DNA of 64,000 nucleotides from Ianthella basta (Eukaryota > Porifera > Demospongiae > Verongiida > Ianthellidae): positions 3,970,765-4,034,764 of the forward strand of contig OZ025869.1 in the NCBI GenBank assembly GCA_964019415.1. The letters are read 5' to 3'. The notes under the pieces were generated by a model that did no database searches, had not been told where the DNA came from, and worked only from the letters and a program-made list of their open reading frames with translations. The stretch's first letter is position 1, and each line of letters begins with the position of its first letter. Both the position numbers and the translations under genes were made by a program. Below are positions 32,205-45,189 of the stretch, piece after piece.

Positions 32205-33967
32205 GTGTACATGCGTGAGTATATGTGTGATGTCAATATGTACCTATTTTGCACCATACTCACCAGGTAGTCAGCAGTGTAGTGGGCAACAAGGGATCCA
32301 AACACACAGGCTGGCCTTGCATGGTGGCATAGGCAATATCGTAAATCAAGTTTGACTGTGAGGTGTATGAGTGCACATCAGTGTGTGTGTGAGTGTGTGT
32401 GTGCGAGCCTGTGTGTGTGCACTTGTGGAAGGAACACCTGAAGGCGGAGCATTGCAGTGGAGTGCATCGTATTGTATTCATGCAATCTTTCACCACAATG
32501 TTTAACTGTGCAACAGGTAAGGACAGAGTAATTGAGTCAACAGCTTCAAGAATGGACAGTTCTCAGTGTCATTCTTGAACAAGAGGCACTTATGATGGAT
32601 TGACATGATTGGATATGCTTCCTTACATTAACAGCAAACTGTGTACTGTTTCACATGTACTGTGTAATGTTTCTGTGAAGTGACAGATTAACAGATCTTT
32701 GACAGCTTGTTATGGTTAGAACCAGTCAAACCAGTTACACCAGTTATAACTCTGAGCTGTGTATATATAGGATCACTATTGTAGTTTGTGGGCTGGCAGA
32801 TTCATCTGTCAGGACTGGACTTGTGCTTGCTCCATTCTTTAGTGTTTCTATGGAGTTTAGGATGGAGACCCTTTGTGGTGCATGGTACGCCAGCAGATTC
32901 TGTTCCTTTCTCTAGTTGTTCAAGATTCTTAGCTTGTTTATTTCTGAGGAAGTGTACACTGAGGCCCCATCTCTCAATGCGGATAAGGTCAAGGGTTTCT
33001 GCTGCACTCTTCCAGTAGCTCAAAGAACCATTGGATGTACTTGCTGTTGCAATTTGGATGATTTATATCTTGCTGGTCACAGTTGGTGACCTACAGGATT
33101 CACTTTTAAATGAGTGGCCCTAGGGAGGATGGAAGTATGTCCTCCATACTTACAATTGCAATGAGCCCAGGCAGAATCAATGTCCAAACGGGTGTTGATA
33201 ACATCACTGAGGATGCTCCTCAGCAATCCATCAAAGGAGCTGAGCTGAGGCGAGGCAGAACAAGAGGATGAGGCAGTGGTTTCCAGTGCCACACAATGGG
33301 CAGTGGTTATCCAGTGCCACACAATGGGTAGTGGGTTATAGTGCCACATAATTGGCTTGTTTGCATGTGTGTATCTAGCTTTCCAACCTGGAGCCATTTG
33401 TTTAGAGCAGCCTCTTTGGAAAGATTTATCTTCTCTGCAATTATTAGCAAAACAGTAGATGGATACAAGACAGCCATGGTTTTGCTGTCATGATACCCAC
33501 GCATCTCATTTGGCTCTTCATCCCATGAGAGATGCAAAAGGTAGTGACTAAGTTCAGTGATTACATGACCCTGCTTGTTAGAGAAGGGATGTGAACCATA
33601 CCATTTGATACCTTTGTGGAAAACTTCATGTATAACCCTGAATCCAGCTCAGGCAACATTACCCTTAGGAATTCCTGTAAAAACCCTAAATCGTCTCCAA
33701 AAGTGTCTGTTTCACCACAACACAGCTTCTATGTGTGCAACACCAACGATGGACGAACAAAATGTAGTTGTATCAGAAAGTTGCAGTTGGCTCATGCAGA
33801 ATGAATACTAACTATGCCAAAAGCAGTTCTGAAGGAAAATGATGATCTAACCAAGAGTTGAAATCCAGATTCATGGTACAGGCCTTTCACAAAGATCTTG
33901 AATTTTCCTAGTGAATATCAAGAAGAGGTGATTGCTGGCATGACATCACTGCCAACACATTGAGACC

Positions 33968-34160
33968 TTGATGCCCCCCCCCCCCACCGAGGAGGAGTTT
34001 GTCTCAGCCCTTAGCAGGCTCAAGAGGGGTAAAGCAGGAGGAAAGTCTGGGAACCTCCCTGAGATAATTGTGCATGATTGTGAATTAATGATGTGCAGCA
34101 CCACTGCAAACTGTAGAGCCTTGTGGCTCCAGCTGGTGCCTGTAGGAGATATAAGCAAAA
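33968..34160 (+). pseudogene. LINE reverse-transcriptase N-terminal fragment
   Basis: The frame reads PPTEEEFVSALSRLKRGKAG and GNLPEIIVHDCEL. This matches the start of the reverse-transcriptase domain of RTE/CR1-type LINEs (pattern P-E--AI--LK-GKA-G-D-IP-E). It is about 40 codons long and preceded by a C10 run at 33,974. It is inserted between the copy B end and a downstream module. Confidence 0.55.
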
Positions 34161-34664
34161 ATACACAGGTCAAAGTTGGCGCACTGCACCCGCATTGTTT
34201 ACATAGCTGTAACTCACATGCATAGTCTGTGTCCCCCATGGTGTGCTCATAAGGGACATGGCCTAGTCCTGGCTAGTCCCCAACCCAACGCAATGAGTTT
34301 ATGCTTGTGGGTTATGGCAATATTGGTTTACATAAGCCTAATTGAATGCATTAAGGTGTGAATCCCTGTGTTGCCCTGGCAACATAAGTGGTAGCATGTG
34401 ATATACACATGATCTGGCCCAAGGTTTGGGAAGTAAATCGTATTAAAACGTGCTGTATGGCAGGTACGTACCTAAAGACAGATAAACACAAATTTCAGAT
34501 TCCGGATTGATTCGTTTTGTACCACGACACAAACAAGAAATGAAATGATAATACATAAACACGACATAATAAACATGAGAAGTACAAATAATATACAATA
34601 AATGAAGGGAAGAACGGTGTATGGGTTAGTTAGTTAGTGAAATAATTAAAATAGTTGCTTTATC

Positions 34665-35410
34665 TTATCTTGTATCTGCTTTGCAGTTCTTCCAATTTTG
34701 TGTTTCTGTAAGAACATGTGGCTTGCAGGGAGATCTCTGTTTGTATGTCTCGCTCCTCCAGAAAGGAGCGTTTGGCCGCCACCTCCTCTTCACTAAATGG
34801 CTTGCGTTTGCATTTCAGTACAGGGGCTTTGCTTTGGATGACTTGGTAGGCCCTAAGGTGGTCACTTTGGGCTGTGAGTGTAGTAACTGTGGACAGGAAG
34901 GGACAAATGGGTTATAGGGCCTATAGGCCATACAACTGTGCATGCAGTGCTATTATGGATTTAGGTAGACAAATGACCTACTCATTGGCTGTCTTGAAAG
35001 AATGCTGCATAAGGGGGTTGCAACATGCCTCCCCTCATTATCATCTGCTTGCCCAGCCACTGATGTTGCGATGACTTTCCTGTTTGCTGTTGGGTTGGAG
35101 CTGCTGGCAGTCCAGCCCCTGTGGCAATTTGCGCCAGGTCAGCAACAGGATTTGCGCACTTGGTCCCAGTTATGGTTGCAAACAGGAAGCCAGAACCCTC
35201 CGTGTAGCCAGTTTTGGGCCTCGCAATATCTCGGTAGGTGAAGAACCACCGGAGCACCTCCTCCTGCAGCACAACCTCTGCATCGCCATATGTGAGGGCA
35301 GTCTTATGTTTGGTAGTGCAGAGGAAGCCTACTTGCCCTCCTTCAGCTTCCACGCTGACTACCCAACTTGCCTCCCCTACAGTTGTGTTCGTTAGCACTG
35401 GTGCCTATTC
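34665..35410 (-). pseudogene. Tyrosine-recombinase-like remnant, copy 2
   Basis: The second copy of the same gene piece (KHKTALTYGDAEV, WFFTYRDIARP). The same slip before VIATSVAG is present, so that lesion predates the split of the copies. The charged tail is disrupted: the frame shifts after the CGTTTGCATTTCAG stretch. Confidence 0.5.
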
Positions 35411-35779
35411 CTGCAGAGGAATGAAACAATGAATGCACTAGTTGTCACGAAACATTTGGATTAGAGTTAGGTTAAGTTCAAGCTACGGTAAGTTCAATTT
35501 GGGTTAGGGTTAGGGCAACCGACTCTCAGTCACCCTTCATTACCATTCCAACCATGCACCATCAGTAACCCTTGCCATTAGGGACTAGGGAAACTACTCT
35601 CAAATGTCTCTTATGTCACTTCATCCCAAGCTAACCTAGCTGCCCTGACAGACACCAATCTCTCAACTGTCCCTTGTATCACTCACTCAACCACACACCC
35701 TCCTAGACCACCCACTCATCACATACCCAACCACTCACAACTCAGTCATCTACTCTCCCACTGTGCTTTCAATTGTGCA

Positions 35780-36114
35780 TCAAGGGCGGCGAACCTGGAC
35801 AGAGGCAGGAGGCTAAAATGCGCAAGTGCAAGTTTCCCAACCCACACAACTGTTACAGCTCATTCAGTTATATGCAAATCAAACAATTATTACATGCCTT
35901 TCTCTCTCTCTCTCTTTTGGAAAGGCACAAGAACGATCCACGACCTTCCTGGAACATAGCTTCAGGCTGCGACCAATTCTTCACCGCCTCTCCAGGCAAG
36001 AGAAGGCTCCAGCAGGCGAGAACATGTGGTGCACTGAATTTGTGCGTGAGCTGCCATTTTAATTCTGCTACTCATGACAGCGCACACGTTTTAACTCCGC
36101 GGCTAATGGGTTAA
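35780..36114 (+). mobile_element. piggyBac-like element, 3' end
   Basis: The stretch ends GCTAATGGG followed by TTAA at 36,111-36,114. Its reverse complement starts CCCATTAGCCGC, comparable to the left end CCCTTTAGTGCC at 15,188. Near the end, GKRRLQQARTCG and LNLCVSCHFN fit the Cys-rich C-terminus of piggyBac transposases. It sits directly beside the left arm of the 5.4-kb element. Whether this end belongs to the same subfamily as the 15.2-kb piece is not proved. Confidence 0.5.
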
Positions 36115-36377
36115 AGACACCACTCTAGGAAACACTGTGGCTGACGTGACTGACAGTGAGTAAGCCTATGATTAGCTGACGCGTTGCATCCACTGCCGAC
36201 TTGTAGGAAACGTCCGCTGTGAGAAGAACGACCCAACTTGAGACCCGAATCACTCAATGTTTTCTCCTTACTGTCAGGAGAAGCTAACTACTTCCAGAAA
36301 ATGCGTGATGACACAGGGTCGAGTAGGTAAACTGATTTGCTGCTGGCTACTCACCCAATTATTTGGAATCTATAACA

Positions 36378-36495
36378 CTTAAACGCTGACCAATCGGGGT
36401 CTCTGAAGATTTAGACCACTTGGAACTCGGGCGCAAAGCGCCCTTGTGCCTTGTGCTCTAAATCACAGAGATACATCTTGGTCAGCATTTAACTA
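36378..36495. repeat. Inner foldback of the left arm (right-arm counterpart 41,157-41,277)
   Basis: TTAAACGCTGACCAATCGG, then TAGACCACT, a GCGCAAAGCGC-like centre, CTCTAAATC and TTGGTCAGCATTTAA form an imperfect palindrome of about 118 bp. The right-arm counterpart folds the same way. The dyad could be a transposase-binding or cruciform-forming site. Confidence 0.8.
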
Positions 36496-36843
36496 TTAGA
36501 GAGTTTTAGATCGACGTAAATGTTGAACAATAACGTCACGATACGTCATGAAAAATCACATGACAGTCAAAACTGCAACATTGATGGCTGGAATTCCAGT
36601 GTACGGCACATGTGCAGCAGCATTTCAGCGTAGAAGCTTTCCGCTGGCTCATTTCTTCCTGTGCAGTTGTCATCCAACATTTGGTGAGTTTGTACGAGTA
36701 GTGTGTATCCTTACTAGGCAAAACGCAATTATTTTTTTGCCTTACCTTGCAAATGCTGTAATTTTGAGTACATATACATTTACTTCAGCTGCCCTCTGTT
36801 GTAGTCCTCAAATGCCCGGATTTCACTACAAATTATAGCATGA

Positions 36844-37740
36844 CATAGCTCTGAAGTGGCTGCAGTGAGACCAGCTAAGCCTGCAGATTGGGACTCAGTG
36901 GCTTTCAAGCTGAGTCTGCAGTTTGCGACTGAGGAAAAAGCTATTCGGTTGAAGGGGAGGAGTTGCAGAGAACATTTAGAGCTGCTGCTCAGAAAGTACA
37001 GCGATGACGACAAGAGATCTCTAAAGAAGTAATCACGTTCAGGCATCCTCATGGGATGGAAATGTTTTTATAGTATGTTAGCCTCTTCACAGATCTGGGG
37101 GACTGAAGAAGAGTACTCAGAGGTTTCACAGCTTCTTGAGGACATCTCTTCTTACCAAAGAGACTTTGCAGCAATGAGGGAAGAGAAGATAAATGAACTC
37201 AAGAAAAAGAAGATGACCGCAAGAAAGGCGAAGGGACAAGACAAGCTGCCATGCAAGGTATATCAAGTAAGTTTCTGCATGTGTTGGTATGCTCCTACCT
37301 CATTATCGATGTTGACACATTTGGTTTCTCATTAGGAAGGATGTCCTCTCCAACCAGTGAGTTGGATGAGGATGACACTGTGGTGGATTCTGTGCCTCTC
37401 AGCAAAAGAATGAAAGTTGCTAGTTCTGGTGAATTATTTAGTCAGGTTGTTTGTTGTGTACATTGTATTTACAAGCAATCTTCCCATCACATGCAGCTTG
37501 CAGGTTCGAAACGATCCAGCAAAGGTAGCATCATGGAGAAAGGCCAACCAGAGAGATAAAGAACTGGAACTAAAGAAATTGGAGCTACAGTTGCAAGAAA
37601 GAAAGTTTGCCTTAGAGGAGGAGGAGAGGTGGAAGAGGCTGGAAAATGAAGTTGAACGCCAGAGAATTGAAGCTGAAGAGAGAAAGACCATATATATACA
37701 TATACGTACTCACTGTACTGTACCCATATATAATTAATAG
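36844..37740 (+). pseudogene. Myb/SANT-like DNA-binding protein remnant with coiled-coil tail
   Basis: Exon 1 reads ADWDSVAFKLSLQFATEEKA and SCREHLELLLRKYSDDDKRS, the third part of a Myb/SANT-like trihelix. The donor GTAATC (37,029) and acceptor CACAG (37,092) join it in phase to SGGTEEEYSEVSQLLEDI. After one base gained or lost in the AAGAAAAAGAAG stretch (near 37,205), the frame KEDDRKKGEGTRQAAMQ runs to GTATAT (37,258). It joins in phase to exon 3 (37,336-37,428, RMSSPTSELDEDD). A last exon (37,500-37,690) codes for a Glu/Lys/Leu coiled coil (KELELKKLELQLQERKFALE), again out of frame at its start. The family binds DNA and often accompanies transposases. Two frameshifts make it inactive. 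Confidence 0.65.
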
Positions 37741-37980
37741 TTTCACCATTTAAAGTGCCACTGAAGCAAAATTTTATTTAATTTTAAAGTAGTACAAACC
37801 TTCCTAAGACAAACTGCCTATCCTTTTTGTTGACGAAAATGGCTCCTTCATACCGTTTTTGATGATTTACGCTTGCTACCCAGCACCAAAATTTTACTGG
37901 CGACCATTCTTGCACAATAATTGTGAAGTCAGAAAACATCATTGGGTTTGAAAATGGAAACTTTTTACATTGCCAAGATA

Positions 37981-38368
37981 TGGCTGAAAACGTTGTCAAG
38001 CACGGTGGAAGGTACTGCGTAGCCAGTGGGCTGAATAAAGTTAGCTGCAAGAACACCAGCTATACCCCTGGCATTTCAATGCGCCGCTTCCCAAAAGATG
38101 TCCGTTTACGGAGATTGTGGACTCAATTCGTCCGGCGTCATAGGGCCAAGTTCGAACCATCGGAACACTCTACTCTCTGTTCGCACATTTTGAGCCGACT
38201 TGCTTCCAGCGCAAGCTATCTATGGGAGATGAAGCAGTTGATAAAACGCCTCGTACCCTTCTGAAGCAAGGATCCGTGCCGAACGTTGACACAGTAGCTC
38301 CACCGACAGATGACCAGCTATCTTATACAGATCACGACCAGACAGGAGAACGAAGACACACAAAGCAG
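37981..38368 (+). pseudogene. THAP zinc-finger exon with a 1-base deletion
   Basis: The frame from ATG 37,981 reads GGRYCVASGLNKVSCKNTS, GISMRRFPKDVRLRRLW and FEPSEHSTLCS. The Cys, Cys, Trp, Pro and Cys of the C2CH THAP signature are in place. The final His is restored in the next frame (HFEPTCFQRKL), so one base is lost near 38,185. That frame goes on through a Pro/Thr/Asp-rich linker to a GTAAGA donor at 38,369. THAP domains bind DNA in P-element-like transposases and host factors. The next exon is not identified with confidence. Confidence 0.78.
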
Positions 38369-38409
38369 GTAAGACACAGTGGCAGCCTCTCCCACATGTA
38401 ATAATGACA

Positions 38410-38646
38410 CTGTGATGTCTCGGCTCTTTCGTATCTGTCCCGCAGGATTCCCGGAGAGAGCCCATTTGTGTCGAGTTTGTCTTCGTTTTCCGTGGTATCT
38501 TTCCCGGCCAATGGTTCGTCTTGATAGGGTCTAATGAGCGACGAGTACTCGGCAAGATCTTCTTCAGACAACTCTCCATTGGATGTATATAGCAGAGGAA
38601 GAGGAGGAAACAACGCTTTCTTAAGCCATAGAGCCCAGAATCCCAT
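38410..38646 (-). CDS. Antisense exon-like frame in the 5.4-kb element
   Basis: The minus frame reads ELSEEDLAEYSSLIRPYQDE and LAGKDTTENEDKLDTNGL, acidic with a PYQDEP motif. Similar RPY-EP segments precede a Cys-rich P2X7-tail-like domain in many invertebrate proteins of unknown role; this is recollection, not a search. No partner exon with the Cys-rich part was found. Confidence 0.3.
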
Positions 38647-38749
38647 GTTACGCTATGCTTCAACACAGCTACACCCTTCGGTGGTTTGCACACCCAGTAG
38701 TGTCACTAAACGAAGGACAGCTTCATATAGCATTTTTTCTCAGTAGCTA

Positions 38750-39735
38750 GTCATCATTATATGTCAAAGTTGTCCTATCATGCATGTCATGATATCTTCT
38801 TTTTGCACACATGTTCAAGCAAGAACTGCTCTCTGAACCCTAGTTACGTGTTATGCTGCAAGACTGGTAACAATGTCTTGCTATTGTAATGGATTTGTGT
38901 CAAAAGTGACATGCATACCTACATGTACCTTATTTGCATTTTGACGTGATTGCTAAACTGCAGCACTTTTTTCTTCTATTTTACACAGGTGTTCAAACAC
39001 AAGTGAAGTCCCTTAGGGCCTAAGCACTCATGATCTATGTGCTTGCAAAATTATTACAATAATTTGTTCTGGCATGTATAACATAATATTCCAGATAATA
39101 CAATGCATGCGCACACATGCGAGTAGCTATAACAGTACTTAGCCCCTAGGTCTTCTGAACATTGCTCATGCACATACTGTGGACACTTTGCCTTTGGCTG
39201 ACCAAAATTTGACTGCATTGGAGAGCTATAGGACTCTAGCTAATTGCTAGCAGCTGCAGAGAATGCACATCTGTGTGCGCGAACAAGTTAGAGATACGTG
39301 CACTTATCTCTAACTTGTTCCAAAGTACACTTGCAAGTTTGAGAGATACCGTCTCCAAAACCATGGTTCTCGGAGTTGTTGGACGACCATTCTTTTCAAG
39401 TCATGTACTCCCATGGAGATGCAGCTCAGGAACCAAAGTGCACCGGGTCTGGGGGTAAAACTTGAGGACCTATTACTGCTATAAGTTCCGGGGCGGAGCT
39501 AGCCAAGGCAGGAACACCCAGCAACGTCCTGCTTGAACTCATTACGGTATGAAGTCAGGTGGTGTTATTGTTAACTGAAAATATATATTTTGCATGCCAT
39601 TAATTATTGTAGGTTTGCATATGCTAGCATGAAATTTAAAACAAACACAGTATATATACTAATTTAAACCTAGGAAATGAGAATGTTGCATGCTGGTCTT
39701 TTGATAATCCAGGTCAAGTATTTAAACACCAAAAC
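38750..39735. other. Noncoding interior of the 5.4-kb element
   Basis: No convincing coding sequence. A short inverted pair of CTAACTTGTTC/GAACAAGTTAGAGATA lies at 39,282-39,320. The rest is A/T-rich and intron-like, lying between the THAP exon and the downstream exons. Confidence 0.5.
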
Positions 39736-39740
39736 CATTA

Positions 39741-41055
<1,315 letters not shown>

Positions 41056-41819
41056 GTGAGCTTTACATTACATCTTCAATGTAGGGAGCATTCAATTCCT
41101 GCAAGTCTGCACACCTCCCTCTTCAAAATGGTATATTTTCACACCTTCTATGTAATAGTTAAATGCTGACCAAGAGGTATCTCTGAGATTTAGAGCACGA
41201 GGCACAAGGGTGTGAAGCGCCCGAGTGCCGAGTGGTCTAAATCTTCAGACACCGATTGGTCAGCATTTAAGTGTTACAGATCCCAACGATTGGGCAAGGA
41301 GCGGCAGCGAATCAGTTTAACTACTCGTACTTGCCTCATCACGCGTCTTCCGGAAGTAGTTAGCAATTTCTAACAATGGCCGAGAAAACGTGTTTGGTTA
41401 TTGGGTTTGTCATCTCGCAGCAAACGTTCCTAAAGGTCGGCAGTGGATGTGGCGTAAGCTAAACGTAAGTACTCACTGTCAGCCCCGTCAGCCACAGCGT
41501 TTCCCAGAGCGGTGTCCTAAGCCTGTTCCCAGCTCGTAACCAGTTCCTTTCTCGACTCTGGTTCATAGTCCGGTGCATGCCGGATTGTTGCTTTACCCTG
41601 TTTGTCAACGAAACAAGTAAGCCGAGCGACCTGTGCATCATATGTTGTGGAGTTAGCTACTATTGTTATTGCAGCTGCAGTTCTCTGCTATAGACCACGT
41701 GCCTAAGCCACGCCCATGCTCTAAATTGCTATTTAGAGCATAGGCGCGAACGCCACGCATCAAATTAGAACATGGCTGGACGAAATAGCAGACAGCAGGG
41801 ATGCAGTGGGATCCTGGGT

Positions 41820-43425
41820 ACTGCCTTTGTCACTGTGGCGTCTCATCCAGGCTTCTAATAAATAGTCCTCGTTGGGATTTCCAAGCTTCGCACCTCATCA
41901 ATCGATCTACATCTTCCACTTCACCACTGTCACATTCCTTACACACTCTCTCCTGTCTGGTCGCCCGCCTCCATCTTCCCGCCGTCTCAATTTGAAAACC
42001 TGTTGTGCCTCCACTCAGTTTCATCATCAACCTCCTGTCTGCCCTTCTCACCACTCTGCACACTCCGACCACTCTCCCAACCTTACAATCCTCTTTAGCA
42101 TCTCCAACTTCAGCTTCGTCTCTATCTCCTGATCCCATTCCTTCCGTACTTTCCTCCATGTAATGGCCTCCAGTACCTCCCTCACTTCCACATCCGACAA
42201 CTCCTTAAGTACCTCCACATTAACATCCTTCCACCCAAACTGCCCCCAACACACACTCATCTTACCAATCCAAGTACCTCTGCCAAACCTCACTGCTTCC
42301 ACAACTATTCTTCTCAGCAATCAACCATCATATGTTCTGTTGGTCAGGACCTTGCTCCAGAACATCACACACCGCATCCTCGCCAGCCACTTGACCGGTA
42401 GGTCCCCCATCTCTGCCAAAAGTGAGACTTTCGGGTGGAGAGTTCCAATGCCAAAGAGCAACCTCAGGGCCCTCATCTGAACCTGCTCGATCTTCTCCAG
42501 ATCCCGATTACACCCCCAAATCTCTGCACCATACAGCATGGTCGACTCCACCAATGATGACATAAGCTTCATAAACACCCCCACTCCTACGTCACCTAAC
42601 TCTGACCTACGATGAAACCAAGCACCCAAAGCCTTCTTGCTGGCCACAGCTCTCTCCTCCACCATATTCTTTAACTCCAAATGTTCATCAACCACACATC
42701 CCAAATACCTATACTGCTCCACCTTGGGAATTACTGTACATCTGTGACTGACTGTCTTCTGCCTCATATGCATGATTCCTGACTTGCTCACATTTATCTT
42801 CACCCCCCATTCTTTGCACCACTCTACTAACACCTCTGAATTCTTCTCGATCCCTGACTCATCCAGAGTGAGCAAAGCTGTGTCGTCAGCAAAAAGCAAG
42901 CCTGGTATGATCTCTCCAGCACATTCAATCCCACAACTGGCAGTCTTCAGCTGATCTACCAAACTGTTCATGTACAAGGAAAACAATGCCGGGGAGTGGA
43001 CACAACCTTGGCGGAGGCCCACATTGACATTCAAAACTTCACTTTGCCTGTCACCAACTTTAACCCGACATGATGTCCCAGCATAAAGCGACTGGAGGAA
43101 AGACAAGAATTTGCCGATCACTCCCATAGTTTCTCCCTATCTATTCTGTCATAAGCTTTGGAGAAATCAATAAAAGCCACCATCAATCCACTTGACTTCT
43201 TCAACATCTCCATCTGACCCAATAGCACCAATGATAATACCTGGTCTCTACACGCCACCATCAATCCACTTGACTTCTTCAACATCTCCATCTGACCCAA
43301 TAGCACCAATGATAATACCTGGTCTCTACATCCTCTCATCTTTTGAAACCCACCTTGCTCTTCGGCAATCAAACCTTCTTCTTCTGCCACTGTTGACAAT
43401 CTCATACGTGTGTGCGTGTGTGTAG
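41820..43425 (-). pseudogene. Non-LTR retrotransposon reverse transcriptase, 5'-truncated
   Basis: On the minus strand: FIDFSKAYDRIDREKLWE (motif A with the first Asp), then after a small frameshift VGLRQGCVHSPALFSLYMNS, LLFADDTALL (motif C, FADD) and CKEWGVKINVSKSGIMHM. Next is a thumb region (KMLMSSLVES-like, LYGAEIWGCNRDLEKIEQVQ), and near the 3' end a zinc-knuckle-like RVCKECDSGEVEDVDRLMRC. This is the layout of a LINE ORF2. The endonuclease domain is absent upstream, where the sequence turns into a minisatellite. The 26-residue block CRDQVLSLVLLG to SSGLMVA is duplicated in tandem. Dead, but otherwise well preserved. Confidence 0.85.
43176..43331. repeat. Exact 78-bp in-frame tandem duplication within the reverse transcriptase
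   Basis: Two identical 78-bp units (from GCCACCATCAATCC) lie head to tail, adding 26 residues to the finger region ahead of motif A. Identity indicates a recent event in this copy. Confidence 0.93.
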
Positions 43426-43427
43426 TA

Positions 43428-43540
43428 TGGGTGCAGTTGACCAGGGGTGTGGAATGGTGCAGTTGACCAAGTATGTAGAATGGTGCAGTTGACCAAGGGT
43501 GTAGAATGGTGTAGTTGACCAGGGGTGTATAGTAGGGGTG
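43428..43540. repeat. Minisatellite, about 29-30-bp unit
   Basis: Four to five units of ATGGTGCAGTTGACCAAGGG with a GTGTAGA spacer replace the expected upstream part of the LINE. Confidence 0.85.
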
Positions 43541-44161
43541 CAGATGACTTTGGTGCAGTCGCTGTAGTGTGGTCAGCATGCATGTGTGACTGACTGTGTT
43601 TGGGTGTGTTTGCTCATGGTATGGATTGTGTGGTGCGGTAAGTTTTTTTCTGTATAGGCTGCACTGCACTGATGACATCCATCATTGGATGTCTGCAGTT
43701 GCCATGTTGGAATTTGAATGAACAAGAGAGAAGGGTTGAGAAGGGTACGTGAGAAAGAAAAGGAAGAAAGAGGCCCCACCTTCATTTGTGCAATGCTGCA
43801 GGATGTGCATGTGTACATGTGTTGCAATTGTCCAATGCATCTACATCCCTCATGCATCCTCCTCCCTCCTGTGCATGTGATCCTTATACTTGCTCATCTG
43901 GCTCACTATATATCTCAACACTGCAAGCTAATTGCCTATTTTGCTGCTCTTCATATATATGTTGACTACGAATTCTGCTTATTTGTATATCTTTCATTGT
44001 ATTAACCACTGCACATAATACGATATGATGTAATTCAATTGCAAGTATATATACTATACTTGGTATGGGAAGTCCATATCTGATAAGTGGCCATATATTA
44101 TGTCCATGCAGCAGGGCCTTTGCCTTCCCTGGATGCAGTCAAGTGGGCAGATTAGGTCAGC

Positions 44162-44928
44162 TTAACCTGTTACAGCAAAAAAATGGCAGCTCACATGCAA
44201 ATTCAGTGCACCACCACTGACACATGCATTCTTTGTTGCTGGATTCCTCAAACGTAGTGCTACAGAAATGCTGCTACTTTGTAGTTTATAGGCTTCCACA
44301 ATGTTACATGCCCAAAAGAGGTTGGAAGTATGTTGTGCCCACCTAGGATCTGCACTCCTGACACGGGCTTGGAAGTATTCTAAGGGAGATACTTTGGCAT
44401 TTCTTTGCGTCCCAAATCCATTTCTTCCATCTGGATACAGGGTAGAGAATGCCATCAACTCCAGTTGTGGTTCACTGAAAATGCTTATAGGTGCTGAGGT
44501 AGTTCTCTCCAATTGAGGATGAGTCTGGTCACTGGTACATTGGGCATTAACCTGTTACTTCTAACTATACCAGATTCTTCATCATCTTCATGGCTCTTCT
44601 CGTCTTCCTTGGAAAACTGTTCTTCAGATGAGGAAACAATCATTAAACCCTGACAGAGTGGATTGTTATTCTTCAACCAATTAAGTCCCTGCATGAACTT
44701 TCGATAGCGACAGCAGTAGTATGTCTTTGAAGCTGAGGTGCCATTATCTTGCTCACCCTCTGGATTCGTTTCGCTGGGCCGCTGTACATATACAATATCA
44801 CTGTCTTCAGCTGGACGCGGAGGCTGGTCTACTGTACTGTTCATGGGAATAGGAAAGTAGCACAACTGCATGCCATAAGCCAACATCAATTGGTATGCAT
44901 GTTTTACCATGCTTACGTGTTCTACCAT
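44162..44928 (-). pseudogene. Helitron-like Rep/helicase N-terminal region
   Basis: Two minus frames follow each other. The first (44,928-44,485) reads FMQGLNWLKNNNPLCQGLMI and RLMPNVPVTRLILNWRELPQ, matching the region where Helitron proteins have WL-NN-LY and an E-P-N-IS linker. The second (44,512-44,162) reads SAPISIFSEPQLELMAFSTL, YPDGRNGFG, SPLEYFQARVRSADPRWAQ and NLFWACNIVEAY, the YPDG-GFG and PLEYF blocks before the HUH domain. They overlap out of frame by one slip. Autonomous Helitrons nick and unwind DNA for rolling-circle transposition; the nuclease and helicase are absent here. Confidence 0.6.
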
Positions 44929-45189
44929 GCTTACACATGGTTGCAGGTCTTCTGGGAATCAATCTTTCAATCTGATTTAGGATACCAGTGCAGTGCACAT
45001 TGAAATGAACATCTATGAACATATGACTAACTAAACCTTGCATATATTGGTATAATGTGTTCAATATATACTTGAAAAGCTAAAACACTGACAATGTCAA
45101 TGTGCTCTTAAAATAATTATTGATACTGTACAGCAATGTTCTGAGGATAGGAGCATGGCATGTATGGTTATGCATAATTGTACATTGGC

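Larger units (their letters stand above)
27178..33745. repeat. Macro-repeat copy B (internally deleted)
   Basis: The sequence from 27,178 matches copy A from about 1,931. At about 27,508 it jumps to the equivalent of about 4,062, so the SET-domain region is deleted, and it then follows copy A to about 9,300. The left junction is abrupt, against the Penelope-like fragment. Copy B contains a 761-bp Tc1-like insertion at 30,438. It also keeps about 190 bp at 32,847-33,035 that A and C lack. The integrase region is missing at the right end, where similarity switches to a module also seen at 60,750. Confidence 0.88.

Noticed and set aside
35490-35520. Telomere-like GGGTTAGGGTTAGGG (also at 62,088)
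   Set aside because: Only about two and a half units, within a repeat present twice; too short for a telomeric array or a fusion site.
37497-37515. GGTTCGAAAC resembling a tRNA T-loop
   Set aside because: No acceptor, D or anticodon stems around it; it lies inside the coiled-coil exon region.
41719-41742. TGCTCTAAAT/ATTTAGAGCA palindrome as a possible RNA hairpin
   Set aside because: It is short and lies beside the foldback-bearing arm with similar CTCTAAAT sequence; probably a remnant of the same repeat family.
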